Positions 35,140-45,086 of a stretch of 50,490 nucleotides of DNA are shown piece after piece. Where the stretch lies: positions 1 to 50,490 of the forward strand of contig JAJTDK010000023.1 in the NCBI GenBank assembly GCA_021300495.1, read 5' to 3'. The position numbers and the translations under genes were made by a program. The notes beneath the pieces were generated by a model that ran no database searches, was not told the DNA's origin, and was given only the letters and a program-made list of their open reading frames with translations. The DNA comes from Limnohabitans sp. Its GTDB lineage: Bacteria > Pseudomonadota > Gammaproteobacteria > Burkholderiales > Burkholderiaceae_C. Numbering within the stretch: the stretch's first letter is position 1; each line of letters opens with the position of its first letter.

Positions 35140-36185
35140 TCCATAGTCTCCAATGCCATTTCTGGGCGCGTGCCTGAAACAGCTTTTGGCATGCGCTCAA
35201 TGTGCGATGCCATCTCTTCAAAAAAATCTGCCACAGCACGAGATTGCAGATCGGCTGCTTCCAAGGTATTCATGTGATCTCTGAACACATCACCGCCTGG
35301 TAAATCGCGCACGTACCAACCGATGTGTTTGCGCGCAGACCGCACCCCCGTTAACTCACCATACAAGCCATAGTGATCTTGCAAATGTTCAAGCAACGCA
35401 CGCTTCACTTCGGCCACCAATGGGGGCGCTAAGTGCTCGCCGGTAGCCAAAAAGTGAACGATCTCGCGAAAAATCCAGGGTCGGCCTTGAGCAGCACGCC
35501 CGACCATCAGAGCGTCTGCTCCGGTGTACTTAAGCACCTGCAATGCTTTTTCGGGTGAATCAATGTCGCCATTGGCCACCACTGGAATTTTCAGAGCAGC
35601 TTTCACGGCGGCCACCGTGTCGTACTCGGCAAAACCTTTGTAGCCTTGTTCGCGCGTACGGCCATGCACCGTGACCATTTGAATACCAACACTTTCAAAG
35701 GCCTTGGCCAATACCAATGCGTTTTTTTCGGTGGCACACCAGCCAGTGCGCATTTTTAATGTCACAGGCACACCGCGTGGCGCGCAAGCTGTGACCACTG
35801 CTTCTGCAATTTCAATGGCCAGTTTTTCGTTTTGCATCAGCGCTGAACCCGCCCATTTGTTGCAAACCTTTTTGGCAGGGCAGCCCATGTTGATGTCAAT
35901 GATCTGCGCGCCCTGATCAATGTTGTAAGCAGCTGCCTCGGCCATCATAGGCGCGTCGGTGCCAGCAATTTGCACGGCAATGGGCCCAGGCTCTCCATCG
36001 TGATTAGCGCGTCGCGAAGTCTTCAAACTTTGCCACAAGTCTTTGCGCGAAGTGACCATTTCGCTCACAGCGTAGCCAGCACCAAACTGTCTGCACAGTT
36101 GGCGAAACGGCCGATCTGTGACGCCCGCCATGGGCGCTACAAAAACAGCATTGGGTAAAACGTAAGGTCCGATTTGCATGGACAT
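35136..36185 (-). CDS. dusB: tRNA-dihydrouridine synthase B
   Basis: A 349-aa FMN-dependent enzyme that reduces uridine in the tRNA D loop. Signatures: VFVAPMAGVTDRPFRQLC at the start, the active-site loop IDINMGCPAKKVCNKWAGSALM with the catalytic cysteine, VTVHGRTREQGYKG and VVANGDIDSPEKAL, then ALMVGRAAQGRPWIFRE. Followed by fis with a 4-nt overlap. The 125 bp upstream, shared with the divergent yqaA, hold no other gene. Confidence 0.96.
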   Translation of the reverse strand: MSMQIGPYVLPNAVFVAPMAGVTDRPFRQLCRQFGAGYAVSEMVTSRKDLWQSLKTSRRANHDGEPGPIAVQIAGTDAPMMAEAAAYNIDQGAQIIDINMGCPAKKVCNKWAGSALMQNEKLAIEIAEAVVTACAPRGVPVTLKMRTGWCATEKNALVLAKAFESVGIQMVTVHGRTREQGYKGFAEYDTVAAVKAALKIPVVANGDIDSPEKALQVLKYTGADALMVGRAAQGRPWIFREIVHFLATGEHLAPPLVAEVKRALLEHLQDHYGLYGELTGVRSARKHIGWYVRDLPGGDVFRDHMNTLEAADLQSRAVADFFEEMASHIERMPKAVSGTRPEMALETME

Positions 36186-36310
36186 GGAGAAAGAGAACCG
36201 AAGGTGATTGCTTAAAAAGGAGGCACGATTGTAATTGCTTACTTTTTGAGCAAGGGAATTATTTTTGAAGAAATTTCAAAATAGAAACCTTTGGCTACAC
36301 TCTTTGGCAA

Positions 36311-36826
36311 ATGGAAGCATGGCTATCACCCCTCTTGGCACAACTCATGGCATGGTTGGCATTGCCTGAACACGGCTTGTCTACCGTGTTCACCATCGCC
36401 TTTATTTCGGCAACCTTGCTGCCCATGGGATCTGAGCCTGCCGTGTTTGGTTTAGTCAAACTCAACCCCGATTTATTTTGGGCGGCTATTTTGGTTGCCA
36501 CGGTGGGCAATACGCTTGGTGGCATGCTGAGTTGGTGGATGGGTTACGGTGCACACCATGCGATAGAAAAAGTACGCAGTCGCAAGGCCAATCAGAGCCC
36601 GACCAATGACAGCATGAGCGATCGAATGCATTTGCGCGCGCTCCAATGGCTGGAGAAGTTAGGCCCTAAAGCATGCATATTGTCTTGGCTTCCTGGTGTG
36701 GGCGACCCTTTGTGCGCCGTAGCGGGATGGCTCAAAATGCCACTGGCTGCTTGCACGTTTTACATGGCGATAGGCAAATTTTTACGTTATTTGCTCATGA
36801 CAAGTTTGCTTTTGTGGGTGTTTTAA
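36311..36826 (+). CDS. YqaA/DedA-type (VTT domain) membrane protein
   Basis: 171 aa with about four hydrophobic segments. ATVGNTLGGMLSWWMGYG and LSWLPGVGDPLCAVAGWLKMP are typical of the YqaA branch of the DedA/SNARE-associated (VTT) family, whose members act in lipid-carrier flipping or membrane homeostasis. A hydrophilic loop rich in Ser, Asn and Lys lies at about residues 91-106. The exact substrate is unknown. Convergent with the TauE/SafE gene, with 12 nt between. Confidence 0.86.
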   Translation: MEAWLSPLLAQLMAWLALPEHGLSTVFTIAFISATLLPMGSEPAVFGLVKLNPDLFWAAILVATVGNTLGGMLSWWMGYGAHHAIEKVRSRKANQSPTNDSMSDRMHLRALQWLEKLGPKACILSWLPGVGDPLCAVAGWLKMPLAACTFYMAIGKFLRYLLMTSLLLWVF

Positions 36827-36838
36827 ATGCATTCACAA

Positions 36839-37591
36839 CTACCTAAACACCAGCAAAAGCGCTACCACCACTAAAAAGCCAAGCAAGGCTCGGCGAAAAG
36901 TCTCTTCACTCAAACGATGTCGAATTTTTCGACCAGCTTGCAGGCCCAAAAACATTGGAACAATGGCTAAAAAAGAATAGCCCACATCGTCCAATGACAT
37001 ACGGCCAAAATGCCACATGGCCAAATACAGTGGCCATGCAGCGTTGAAATAAATCACACTGATGCAGCCCACAAATTCATCTCTGCTGAGTTTCAGTGAC
37101 ATCATGTAGCTGATGACAATGGGGCCCATCAATGAAGATGCGCCACCCAGCAATCCGGAGGTAACCCCTACGAGGGCACTGGCCGCAGGTTCTTTTTCTG
37201 GTGGGATATTGAAGCTTGGCTTGAAGGCCATAAGCACCACGGCCACGATCAAGGCAAACGCCAAAACCATGTTCAATTCACGAACGCTGAATGACAAAGT
37301 CCAGTACACCGAAAACACGGTCACGATGGCTTGCGTGAGCATCAAAGGCCAAAACCGCTTCAGGCTCGTCTTTAAACTTCCTTCTTGCCAGACCTGCCAA
37401 ATGTTGGAAACCAACACAGGCACCGAGACCAGTGCAATGGCTTGAGTGCTGCTGATAAATAGCGACATGACGGGAACTGCAAACAAAGGCAAGCCCACGC
37501 CCAATGTGCCTTTGATCAACCCCCCGCACATGATGGCAGCCCAACAGATGGCGATGACCAGCAGCGTGTCCGTGCTGAACGGAATAGACAT
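36839..37591 (-). CDS. TauE/SafE family sulfite/organosulfonate-type exporter
   Basis: 250 aa, about eight membrane helices with the family's two glycine-rich blocks: CGGLIKGTLGVGLPLFAVPVMS in the first half (read in two pieces) and GVTSGLLGGASSLMGPIV in the second, which form the duplicated transport core. Substrates in the family range from sulfite to sulfoacetate and acetate-like anions; nothing here fixes it. Not in an obvious operon. Confidence 0.88.
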   Translation of the reverse strand: MSIPFSTDTLLVIAICWAAIMCGGLIKGTLGVGLPLFAVPVMSLFISSTQAIALVSVPVLVSNIWQVWQEGSLKTSLKRFWPLMLTQAIVTVFSVYWTLSFSVRELNMVLAFALIVAVVLMAFKPSFNIPPEKEPAASALVGVTSGLLGGASSLMGPIVISYMMSLKLSRDEFVGCISVIYFNAAWPLYLAMWHFGRMSLDDVGYSFLAIVPMFLGLQAGRKIRHRLSEETFRRALLGFLVVVALLLVFR

Positions 37592-37608
37592 CTGGTGTGA
37601 TTTCTGGT

Positions 37609-38700
37609 TTAGCTGCTGAACAAGAAGTTCATCACGTCGCCATCTTTGACCACATACTCCTTGCCTTCAGCGCGCATTTTGCCGGCGTCTTTGGCACCTT
37701 GCTCACCTTTGTACGAGATGAAGTCTTCGTAAGAAATGGTCTGAGCACGGATGTAACCTTTTTCAAAGTCGGTGTGAATCACGCCTGCAGCTTGAGGGCC
37801 AGTGTCGCCCACATGAATGGTCCACGCGCGCACTTCTTTCACACCTGCAGTGAAATAGGTTTGCAAACCCAAAAGTGAATAAGCAGAGCGAATCAATCGG
37901 TTCAGTCCTGGCTCTGTTTGACCCAACTCTTCCAAAAACATCTGACGGTCTTCGTCTGACATCTCAGACATTTCCGCTTCTAACTTGGCACTGATCGCCA
38001 CCACAGGGGCATTTTGTGCTGCAGCGTATGCCTTCAAACGATCAAGCAAGGGGTTGTTCTCAAAACCATCTTCAGCCACATTGGCCACAAACATGGCGGG
38101 TTTGGCCGTGATCAAGAAAAATTGCTGAAGCAGCGGTCGCTCTTCTTTGCTGAAGTCAATGGTGCGAACAGGCTGACCTTGATTCAATGCGACTTGGCAT
38201 TTTTCCAAAATGGCCACCAACTTGATTGATTCCTTGTCGCCAGAGCGGGCTGTTTTTTGCACGCGGTGCAAGCCTTTTTCAACGGCTGACAAATCGGCCA
38301 GACACAACTCAGTTTGAATGACTTCGATGTCCGAGATGGGGTCAACTCGGCCAGCAACGTGAATCACGTTGTCGTCTTCAAAGCAACGCACCACATTGAT
38401 GGTGGCGTCGGTTTCGCGAATGTGCGCCAAGAATTTGTTGCCCAAGCCCTCGCCGGTGCTGGCGCCAGCGACCAAGCCAGCAATGTCGACAAACTCCACA
38501 ATGGCAGGGACGATGCGCTCAGGGGTGATGATGGCAGCCAGTTCTTGCAGGCGGGCGTCGGGCACTTCCACTACACCCGTATTGGGCTCAATGGTGCAAA
38601 AAGGGTAGTTTTCGGCTGCAATGCCTGCTTTGGTCAGGGCGTTGAAAAGGGTGGACTTGCCAACGTTGGGCAGGCCCACAATGCCGCATTTGAGGCTCAT
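37609..38700 (-). CDS. ychF: Redox-regulated ATPase YchF (Obg family)
   Basis: A 363-aa Obg-like P-loop protein that prefers ATP over GTP and binds ribosomes. G1 is [16 protein letters not shown]3 is [22 protein letters not shown], followed by [15 protein letters not shown]4 reads FVANVAEDG, altered from NKxD as in other YchF proteins, and the C-terminal TGS domain ends [12 protein letters not shown]...[16 protein letters not shown]. Complete and of normal length. Confidence 0.97.
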   Translation of the reverse strand: MSLKCGIVGLPNVGKSTLFNALTKAGIAAENYPFCTIEPNTGVVEVPDARLQELAAIITPERIVPAIVEFVDIAGLVAGASTGEGLGNKFLAHIRETDATINVVRCFEDDNVIHVAGRVDPISDIEVIQTELCLADLSAVEKGLHRVQKTARSGDKESIKLVAILEKCQVALNQGQPVRTIDFSKEERPLLQQFFLITAKPAMFVANVAEDGFENNPLLDRLKAYAAAQNAPVVAISAKLEAEMSEMSDEDRQMFLEELGQTEPGLNRLIRSAYSLLGLQTYFTAGVKEVRAWTIHVGDTGPQAAGVIHTDFEKGYIRAQTISYEDFISYKGEQGAKDAGKMRAEGKEYVVKDGDVMNFLFSS

Positions 38701-38767
38701 GGAAGACTTTCTTGGATTCAGCGATGAATCCGTGATTTTAAAGGGTCTGCGTGGTCTAATTTAAACC

Positions 38768-39532
38768 ATGCCTTCAGCCACGATGCAAAGCACCTTGAAT
38801 TGCCAACTTACCCCCCCATGCCCCCGCCTGCGCATTGTGGCAGTGGTGTTAGCCGCTGGCACCGCTTCTCGAATGGGCGGACGGCCTAAATGCTTGCTGC
38901 AAAGGGATGGCCAAACGCTGCTCAACCGCCTTCTCACAGCCCTAGAAAATGCAGGGATCGATGAAACGGTTCTGGTCTTGGGACACAAGGCAGACATCAT
39001 TCAGACCTCGCTGAGCACAAGAGCTCATGCGACTTTGAAAGGGCCACAGTGGCCCGCCATGCCAATCCATCAGGTTCTGAACCCACAGCCCACGGATGGC
39101 CAAAACAGCTCTTTGCATCTGGGCTTGGCCAAAGCACAAAGCCTACAAGCACAGTGGCTGATGGTGGCCTTGGCCGACCAACCCTTGCTCAATGCGGCCG
39201 ATCTACAAGCTCTGATTGCTGCCGTCAAAGCCAGTCCAGCTGGCACCCAAATGCTTCAGCCTTGGGTTGAACACCAGCCTGGCAATCCTGTCATGTTGTC
39301 GCAGAAAGTGATGTCTGACCTGTTGGCACAGTCACAAGGGGCAACATTTTCAAGCGGCCTGCCTTCTAAAGACTTGCCTGGCGGCAAAGAATGGCGCCAA
39401 CGCCATCCGCAACAAGTTCACCAATGGACGACTTCTAACCCCCACTACAAAGTCGACATGGACACCCCAGAAGACATTGCAGCTTTGCAAACGAAATACG
39501 GCGTCGCCTTGACTTGGGACACCCCCATTTGA
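38768..39532 (+). CDS. MobA/MocA-like nucleotidyltransferase (molybdenum cofactor type)
   Basis: 254 aa with the NTP_transf_3 start motif VVLAAGTASRMGGRPKCLLQRDG (in two pieces), VLVLGHKADII, a QNSSLHLGLA loop and LMVALADQPLL, the metal-binding region, plus a C-terminal YKVDMDTPEDIAAL. This pattern fits molybdenum cofactor cytidylyltransferases (MocA) and their relatives. No molybdoenzyme is nearby, so the exact base and acceptor are unknown. It overlaps the following open frame by 19 nt only if that gene used an earlier start. Confidence 0.85.
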   Translation: MPSATMQSTLNCQLTPPCPRLRIVAVVLAAGTASRMGGRPKCLLQRDGQTLLNRLLTALENAGIDETVLVLGHKADIIQTSLSTRAHATLKGPQWPAMPIHQVLNPQPTDGQNSSLHLGLAKAQSLQAQWLMVALADQPLLNAADLQALIAAVKASPAGTQMLQPWVEHQPGNPVMLSQKVMSDLLAQSQGATFSSGLPSKDLPGGKEWRQRHPQQVHQWTTSNPHYKVDMDTPEDIAALQTKYGVALTWDTPI

Positions 39533-39567
39533 ACCAAGCCTTCTACAGGGCTTCTACAATCAGACTC

Positions 39568-40740
39568 ATGTCTCAATCATCCACTCAATTTGACGTTTGC
39601 ATTCGGGGGGCAGGCATTGTCGGACGCAGCTTGTCCTTGATGTTGGCATCGCAAGGTTTGCGTGTGGCATTGGTGAACCTATCAGACGCGCAAAAATCAG
39701 CCCACGGTCACAGCGATGTTCGAGCCTACTCCTTGAATTCGGCCTCTCAACAACTGTTAACTGACCTGCGTTGCTGGCCAGAAGGCACTGCCTGCACCCC
39801 CATTTTGAAAATGCACATTGAAGGCGATCAAGATGGCAACCTGGAATTCAATGCTGCCCAACAAAACGTTGAGGCGTTGAACTGGATGATTGATGTGCCT
39901 ACCTTGGAAGATAATTTGGCAAAGGCCATTGGTTTTCAGCCACTGATTCAAGAAGTTGCGGAAAATGTGCGGGCGCCCTTGACAGTCATTTGCGAAGGCC
40001 GCGCCAGCCAAACGCGCGCTGAGTTGGGTGTTGCGTTTGATGTGAAGCATTACGAGCAACACGCATTGGCTTGCCGCATTCAAACCCAAGCGCCGCACCA
40101 GCAAATTGCTCGCCAGTGGTTTCACACTGCTCACGGCCCCGAAATTTTGGCGTTCCTGCCGATCGGCGGTGAAGACAGCTGCGAGTGGGCTGTGGTGTGG
40201 TCACTCACGCCCAGCCGCGCGGAACAATTGAAATCCACCGATGCAGCCAGTTTTTGTACGCAATTACATGAGGCCAGCAAAGGTGTTGCAGGCAGCATTG
40301 AATTAATCAGTGAGCGGGCTGTATGGCCTTTGCAGTTGGCCAAGGCAGCTCGCTGGACTGGCAGCATGCCTTATTCAGAATCTGGCCAACGCGCCACATC
40401 TTTTGCATTGGCTGGAGACGCTGCACACGCCATGCATCCACTGGCGGGACAAGGCTTGAATGTGGGATTGGCCGATGTCATGGCTTTGTCTCGCGTCATT
40501 CAAGCGAAAGAATTTTGGAGGCCCCTGAGCGATGCCAAATTGCTGCGGCGCTACGAACGTTCACGCCAAGCCGAAGTGTTGGCCATGGGCTTTGTGACCG
40601 ATGGCTTGCAAATGCTCTTTGCACAACCCGACCTACCGCTGCAAAAACTTCGCAATTGGGGCATGTCGACTTTCAATCAATTGAGTCCTTTGAAAAAATG
40701 GATGGCCTCACAAGCCATGAAATCTTCATCGCAGCATTGA
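39568..40740 (+). CDS. UbiH/UbiF/COQ6-family FAD-dependent monooxygenase
   Basis: About 390 aa from the ATG at 39568. The FAD-binding start is DVCIRGAGIVGRSLSLMLAS, where the first part of GxGxxG is intact, and the C-terminal signature is FALAGDAAHAMHPLAGQGLNVGLADVMALSR, typical of ubiquinone-ring hydroxylases. The region between is more divergent than in UbiH or UbiF, so the position hydroxylated cannot be stated. It stands directly before dsbC, an arrangement I associate with Burkholderiales. Confidence 0.85.
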   Translation: MSQSSTQFDVCIRGAGIVGRSLSLMLASQGLRVALVNLSDAQKSAHGHSDVRAYSLNSASQQLLTDLRCWPEGTACTPILKMHIEGDQDGNLEFNAAQQNVEALNWMIDVPTLEDNLAKAIGFQPLIQEVAENVRAPLTVICEGRASQTRAELGVAFDVKHYEQHALACRIQTQAPHQQIARQWFHTAHGPEILAFLPIGGEDSCEWAVVWSLTPSRAEQLKSTDAASFCTQLHEASKGVAGSIELISERAVWPLQLAKAARWTGSMPYSESGQRATSFALAGDAAHAMHPLAGQGLNVGLADVMALSRVIQAKEFWRPLSDAKLLRRYERSRQAEVLAMGFVTDGLQMLFAQPDLPLQKLRNWGMSTFNQLSPLKKWMASQAMKSSSQH

Positions 40741-40782
40741 TTCCATATTTATCGTCTTTCAGAACCTTAGGAAATTTAAAGC

Positions 40783-41496
40783 ATGCGCTTGATCAGAGCT
40801 TTCACCACCACTTGCTTGCTAGTGGCCGGCACTTGCGCCATGGCCCAAGATGCCAACTTGAAAAAAACACTCAGCGAGCGCTTGCCTTCCTTGCCAAAAA
40901 TTGAAGAGATTTCAAAAACCCCGATGGCCGGCGTGTTTGAAATTCGAGTTCAAGGGAATGAAATTTTTTACACCGATGCCAAAGGCGACTTTCTCATTCA
41001 AGGCGCCCTGATTGACACCAAGCAAAAGCGCAATTTGACAGAAGAGCGAAACGACAAACTTTCAGCCATTCCTTTTGATAGCCTGCCAGTTAAATTTGCT
41101 TTCACGCAGGTCAAGGGCAATGGCAAACGCAAATTGGTCGTCTTTGCCGATCCCAATTGCGGCTACTGCAAGCGCTTTGAACGCGATTTACAAAAGATCG
41201 ACAACGTCACCATTTACCACTTGATGTACCCTGTGTTGGGTGAAGACTCCAAAGTCAAATCACGCAACATTGCTTGCGCCAAAGACAGAGCCAAAACGTG
41301 GAACGACTGGATGATTCAAGGTATAACACCGCCAGTGGTCGCTTGCGACACACACAACATCGATGCCATTGTGGAGTTCGGCAAAAAGAACCGCATCAAT
41401 GGCACACCCACCCTGTTTGTAGCTGACGGCACGCGTGTGCCAGGCGCCATTGAGGCCGCGCAAATTGAATCTTTGTTAAACGCAGTCAAACCATGA
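40783..41496 (+). CDS. dsbC: Thiol:disulfide interchange protein DsbC
   Basis: Periplasmic disulfide isomerase, 237 aa. The signal peptide ends near AMA-QD (residue 21). An N-terminal dimerisation domain (about 22-85) is followed by a thioredoxin domain with active site CGYC at 126-129 (FADPNCGYCKRFERDL) and the cis-Pro segment NGTPTLFVADG. A second cysteine pair (ACAKDR and VACDTHN) matches the structural disulfide of DsbC. Its stop overlaps the start of the DUF3429 gene. Confidence 0.93.
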   Translation: MRLIRAFTTTCLLVAGTCAMAQDANLKKTLSERLPSLPKIEEISKTPMAGVFEIRVQGNEIFYTDAKGDFLIQGALIDTKQKRNLTEERNDKLSAIPFDSLPVKFAFTQVKGNGKRKLVVFADPNCGYCKRFERDLQKIDNVTIYHLMYPVLGEDSKVKSRNIACAKDRAKTWNDWMIQGITPPVVACDTHNIDAIVEFGKKNRINGTPTLFVADGTRVPGAIEAAQIESLLNAVKP

Positions 41497-41942
41497 GCCC
41501 ACATGCCGATCAAACTAGAAGGCAGGTCAAGCTTTTGGCTTATGCAGGCCTCACCCCTTTTATCGGCATGGCAGTCTTACTCTGGCTGGTCGATGCCGAC
41601 TTGCACCCTTTTCTAGCCTTGGCCATGGCGGGTTACGGCGCAGCCATTGTTTCTTTTTTAGGCGGCATCCATTGGGGCATTGGTTTTAAAAATATTTCAC
41701 GCATGCACAATGCGCCGCTGTTTAACTTTGGCTGGGGCGTTGTGCCTTCCTTGCTGGCATGGGTTGCTGTGACCATGCCTGCCTTTGCTGGACTGCCTTT
41801 GCTGGCCTTGATCTTGGGCATTTGCTATGCGGTAGATCGCAAAACCTACCTAGAAGCAGGTCTGCAAGAATGGTTGCCGATGCGTTTGCATCTCACCCTT
41901 GTGGCCGCGTTAAGTTGCTTAATTGGAGCCGCAGCCACATGA
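41493..41942 (+). CDS. DUF3429 membrane protein
   Basis: 149 aa with about four membrane helices and the DUF3429 pattern: LAYAGLTPFIGMAVLLWLV, then AMAGYGAAIVSFLGGIHWGIGF, LFNFGWGVVPSLLAWVAV and a final helix. Function is unknown. It overlaps both neighbours by 4 nt (dsbC before and the M61 peptidase after, the latter as ATGA), so the three genes are translated as a unit. Confidence 0.88.
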   Translation: MSPHADQTRRQVKLLAYAGLTPFIGMAVLLWLVDADLHPFLALAMAGYGAAIVSFLGGIHWGIGFKNISRMHNAPLFNFGWGVVPSLLAWVAVTMPAFAGLPLLALILGICYAVDRKTYLEAGLQEWLPMRLHLTLVAALSCLIGAAAT

Positions 41943-43738
41943 GCTCGAATAAAAATACCGCTGCTGTTCACTACAGCATCGATGCCAGCCAGACACACTC
42001 GCACCTGTTCAAAGTTTCTCTGCTCATTGCCGAACCGCAAGCTGGGCAGCTTGTCTCCTTGCCTGTCTGGATTCCAGGAAGTTATTTGATACGCGATTTT
42101 GCTAAAAACTTGCAACGCTTGAAAGCCATGCAAGGCGGCAAACAAGTTGCAACACAGCAGGACAACAAAAGCCAATGGCTCATTCAATGCAAAGAAGGAC
42201 AAGCCTTGCAACTGAGTTACGAGGTGTATGCCTTTGACAATTCAGTCCGTTCTGCATGGCTTGATACACATCGGGGGTTTTTCAATGGCACCAGTTTGTG
42301 CTTGCGAGTGCATGGCCAAGAAGACAGGCCACATGCCCTCACGTTGACCGCCATCAAAGGCAGCACTTGGCTGGCCGCTACAGGTTTGCAAGCAACCAAA
42401 GTCAACAAGCAGGGCTTTGGCGATTATGTGGCTGCCAATTACGATGAGTTGGTCGATTGCCCCTTTGAATTGGGCAACTTTTGGCGCGGAGAATTTACAG
42501 CCTGCGGCATTTCACATGAGTTTGTGGTGGCCGGCGCGATGGCCTCTTTTGATGGCGCCAAGCTCATTGCAGATACTCAAAAAATTTGCGAAACACAAAT
42601 CAAGTTTTGGCACGAAAAAAAACCCGCCACCAGCACCCCCTACAAACGCTACGTCTTCATGCTAAACGCCGTAGAAGAAGGATACGGCGGCCTAGAGCAT
42701 CGCAACTCAACCGCCCTCATTTGCAACCGACGTGATTTGCCTGCGCTGGGCATGAAAAAAATGCCGGACAGTTATGTCACCTTGCTAGGCTTGATCAGCC
42801 ATGAATATTTTCACACTTGGAACGTGAAGCAATTGCGACCTGCAGAGTTTGCGCGCTATGACTACACCCAAGAAAATTACACTCAGCTTCTATGGTTCTT
42901 TGAAGGCTTTACCAGCTACTACGATGATTTGCTTTTGCGCCGCGCCAAGCTGATTGATGACACCACGTATTTCAAATTGATCAACAAAACCATCAACATG
43001 GTGTTGCAAGCACCGGGCAGGCAAGTTCAGTCAGTGGCGCAAGCCAGCTTTGATGCTTGGGTGAAGTATTACCGTCAAGATGAAAACACGCCCAATGCCA
43101 CCATCAGCTACTACACCAAGGGCGCCTTGGTGGCCATGTGCCTTGATCTTTCCATGCGCTCAGAAGGCAATGCCAACCTAGACCAAATCATGCGCGGCTT
43201 GTGGCAACGCTGCAAAGGCGGGCCCCTCACAGAAGCCAACTTGTTGGCAGAGTTGCAAGAACAAACTGGGCGCAGTTGGCAAAAAGAAATCAAAGCTTGG
43301 GTTCACAGCACGCAAGAACTCCCGCTAAAAACTTTGCTTTCTTCGCACGGTGTGGTCGTGCACGAAGATCCCTCGCAAATGGCGCAACGCTTAGGTCTGC
43401 GTGTTGCAGAAGTTCAAGGCGTGGTTCAAATCAAAGCCGTCTTGCGCGGCGGCGCCGCCGAGAAAGCAGGCATGGCGGCTGGCGATGAATGGTGGGCCGT
43501 GGCGAGCAGCAAAGCCAAAGCGACCCCTTGGCGTTTGAAAAAACTGGAAGACTTGACCTTGATACTTGGCAATGAGAAGAAAGCCAAAGCGACCATCACG
43601 CGGGATCAAAAAGTGTTTGTCTTAGATTTAAACGTCCCCACAGACGTTCACACCTGGCGTTTGAGTTATACCAACTCCGACCAAGCGCACAAAGTCCGAA
43701 CCAGCGCGTGGCTGGATGGCACTTTGAGCAACGCTTAA
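41939..43738 (+). CDS. M61 family glycyl aminopeptidase-like metallopeptidase with PDZ domain
   Basis: 599 aa from the ATG at 41939, which overlaps the DUF3429 stop; the longer open frame to 41759 lies inside DUF3429. The zinc site is HEYFH (H288, E289, H292) in LISHEYFHTWNVKQLRP, followed by LLWFFEGFTSYYDDLLL with the third ligand Glu. The N-terminal half is the beta-rich M61 domain (VSLPVWIPGSYLIRDFAKNL), and a degenerate C-terminal PDZ domain covers about residues 500-590 (GGAAEKAGMAAGDEWWAV). No signal peptide is visible, so it is likely cytosolic. Confidence 0.92.
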   Translation: MSSNKNTAAVHYSIDASQTHSHLFKVSLLIAEPQAGQLVSLPVWIPGSYLIRDFAKNLQRLKAMQGGKQVATQQDNKSQWLIQCKEGQALQLSYEVYAFDNSVRSAWLDTHRGFFNGTSLCLRVHGQEDRPHALTLTAIKGSTWLAATGLQATKVNKQGFGDYVAANYDELVDCPFELGNFWRGEFTACGISHEFVVAGAMASFDGAKLIADTQKICETQIKFWHEKKPATSTPYKRYVFMLNAVEEGYGGLEHRNSTALICNRRDLPALGMKKMPDSYVTLLGLISHEYFHTWNVKQLRPAEFARYDYTQENYTQLLWFFEGFTSYYDDLLLRRAKLIDDTTYFKLINKTINMVLQAPGRQVQSVAQASFDAWVKYYRQDENTPNATISYYTKGALVAMCLDLSMRSEGNANLDQIMRGLWQRCKGGPLTEANLLAELQEQTGRSWQKEIKAWVHSTQELPLKTLLSSHGVVVHEDPSQMAQRLGLRVAEVQGVVQIKAVLRGGAAEKAGMAAGDEWWAVASSKAKATPWRLKKLEDLTLILGNEKKAKATITRDQKVFVLDLNVPTDVHTWRLSYTNSDQAHKVRTSAWLDGTLSNA

Positions 43739-43748
43739 CGGCGCTGAG

Positions 43749-45053
43749 TTATTTGCCGCGCAGGTCAAGCACGCGCTTGGCTTTGCCTTGACTGCGCTCA
43801 ACACCCCCCTCAGGGCGCAAATCAATTTCGACACTCGAGCCAATGTAAACCTTGATTTCGTGTTGCAATATTTTGGCGGCAGCTCGGGCTTCGATGCTGT
43901 CGGGGGCTGTACCAGGGCGTGTTTCAACGGCCACCTTCAAGTTGTCCATGGGGCCTTCGCGCGTCAGAACGCATTGATAATGCGGCGCCAATTCGGGGCG
44001 CTTCAAAATCAGCTCTTCAATTTGTGTTGGAAAAACGTTCACGCCGCGAATGATCATCATGTCGTCGCTGCGGCCCGTGATTTTTTCCATACGGCGCATG
44101 GTTCTGGCCGTGCCTGGCAACAAACGGGTTAAATCGCGTGTGCGGTATCGAATGATGGGCAAAGCTTCTTTGGTGAGGCTGGTAAAGACCAGTTCACCCA
44201 TTTCACCATCGGCCACAGGCTGGCCGGTATCTGGGTTGATGATTTCAGGGTAGAAATGGTCTTCCCAAATGGTGGGGCCATCTTTCGTTTCAATGCACTC
44301 GCTGGCCACGCCAGGCCCCATCACTTCAGACAGACCATATATATCAACCGCATCAATACCCATGCGGTGTTCAATGGCCGCACGCATGTCGTTGGTCCAT
44401 GGTTCAGCACCAAAAATACCTAGGCGCAATGAACTGCTGCGAGGGTCAATGCCTTGGCGCTCAAACTCATCGGCAATGGCCAACATGTAGCTGGGCGTGA
44501 CCATGATGATGTCGGGTTTGAAGTCTTGAATCAGCTGCACTTGGCGTTCGGTTTGTCCCCCGCCAAAAGGCACAACCGTGAGGCCCAATTTTTCTGCGCC
44601 ATAGTGAGCGCCCAAACCGCCAGTGAACAAGCCATAGCCATAGCTCACATGCACCATGTCGCCTGCTTGCGCGCCGCCAGCTCGAATGCTGCGAGCCACC
44701 ACCGTGGCCCATGTGTCAATGTCGCGCTGGGTATAGCCTACCACGGTGGGTTTGCCAGTGGTGCCACTGGAAGCATGGATGCGAGAACAAGCAGCACGTT
44801 GCACTGCAAACATGCCGTAGGGATAGCTGTCGCGCAAATCGACTTTGGTGGTGAAAGGAAACTTGGCCAAGTCTGCCAAGGTGTGGCAATCACTCGGATG
44901 CACGCCGGCTTTATCAAACTTGAGTTTGTAAACGGGCGAGTTATCGTAGGCGTGTTGAAGCGTGGCTTTCAAACGTTTGAGTTGCAAGGAACGCAACTCG
45001 TCGATGCTGGCTTTTTCTATGGCTTCTAAAGGCAAGCGTGAGGGGGTGCTCAT
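43749..45053 (-). CDS. paaK: Phenylacetate-CoA ligase
   Basis: Activates phenylacetate with ATP and CoA, the first step of aerobic phenylacetate breakdown. 434 aa from the ATG at 45053; the open frame extends eleven codons further up but MSTPSRLPLEAIEKASIDEL is the usual start. Motifs: HASSGTTGKPTVVGYTQRD (ATP loop), the YGYGLFTGGLGAHYGAEKLG block, YGLSEVMGPGVA and the C-terminal GRSDDMMIIRGVNVFPTQIE. It is the third gene of the minus-strand paaG-paaI-paaK run. Confidence 0.94.
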   Translation of the reverse strand: MSTPSRLPLEAIEKASIDELRSLQLKRLKATLQHAYDNSPVYKLKFDKAGVHPSDCHTLADLAKFPFTTKVDLRDSYPYGMFAVQRAACSRIHASSGTTGKPTVVGYTQRDIDTWATVVARSIRAGGAQAGDMVHVSYGYGLFTGGLGAHYGAEKLGLTVVPFGGGQTERQVQLIQDFKPDIIMVTPSYMLAIADEFERQGIDPRSSSLRLGIFGAEPWTNDMRAAIEHRMGIDAVDIYGLSEVMGPGVASECIETKDGPTIWEDHFYPEIINPDTGQPVADGEMGELVFTSLTKEALPIIRYRTRDLTRLLPGTARTMRRMEKITGRSDDMMIIRGVNVFPTQIEELILKRPELAPHYQCVLTREGPMDNLKVAVETRPGTAPDSIEARAAAKILQHEIKVYIGSSVEIDLRPEGGVERSQGKAKRVLDLRGK

Positions 45054-45086
45054 AAAAAATCTCCGTCTTTTTTCTTCTGGGTCCAA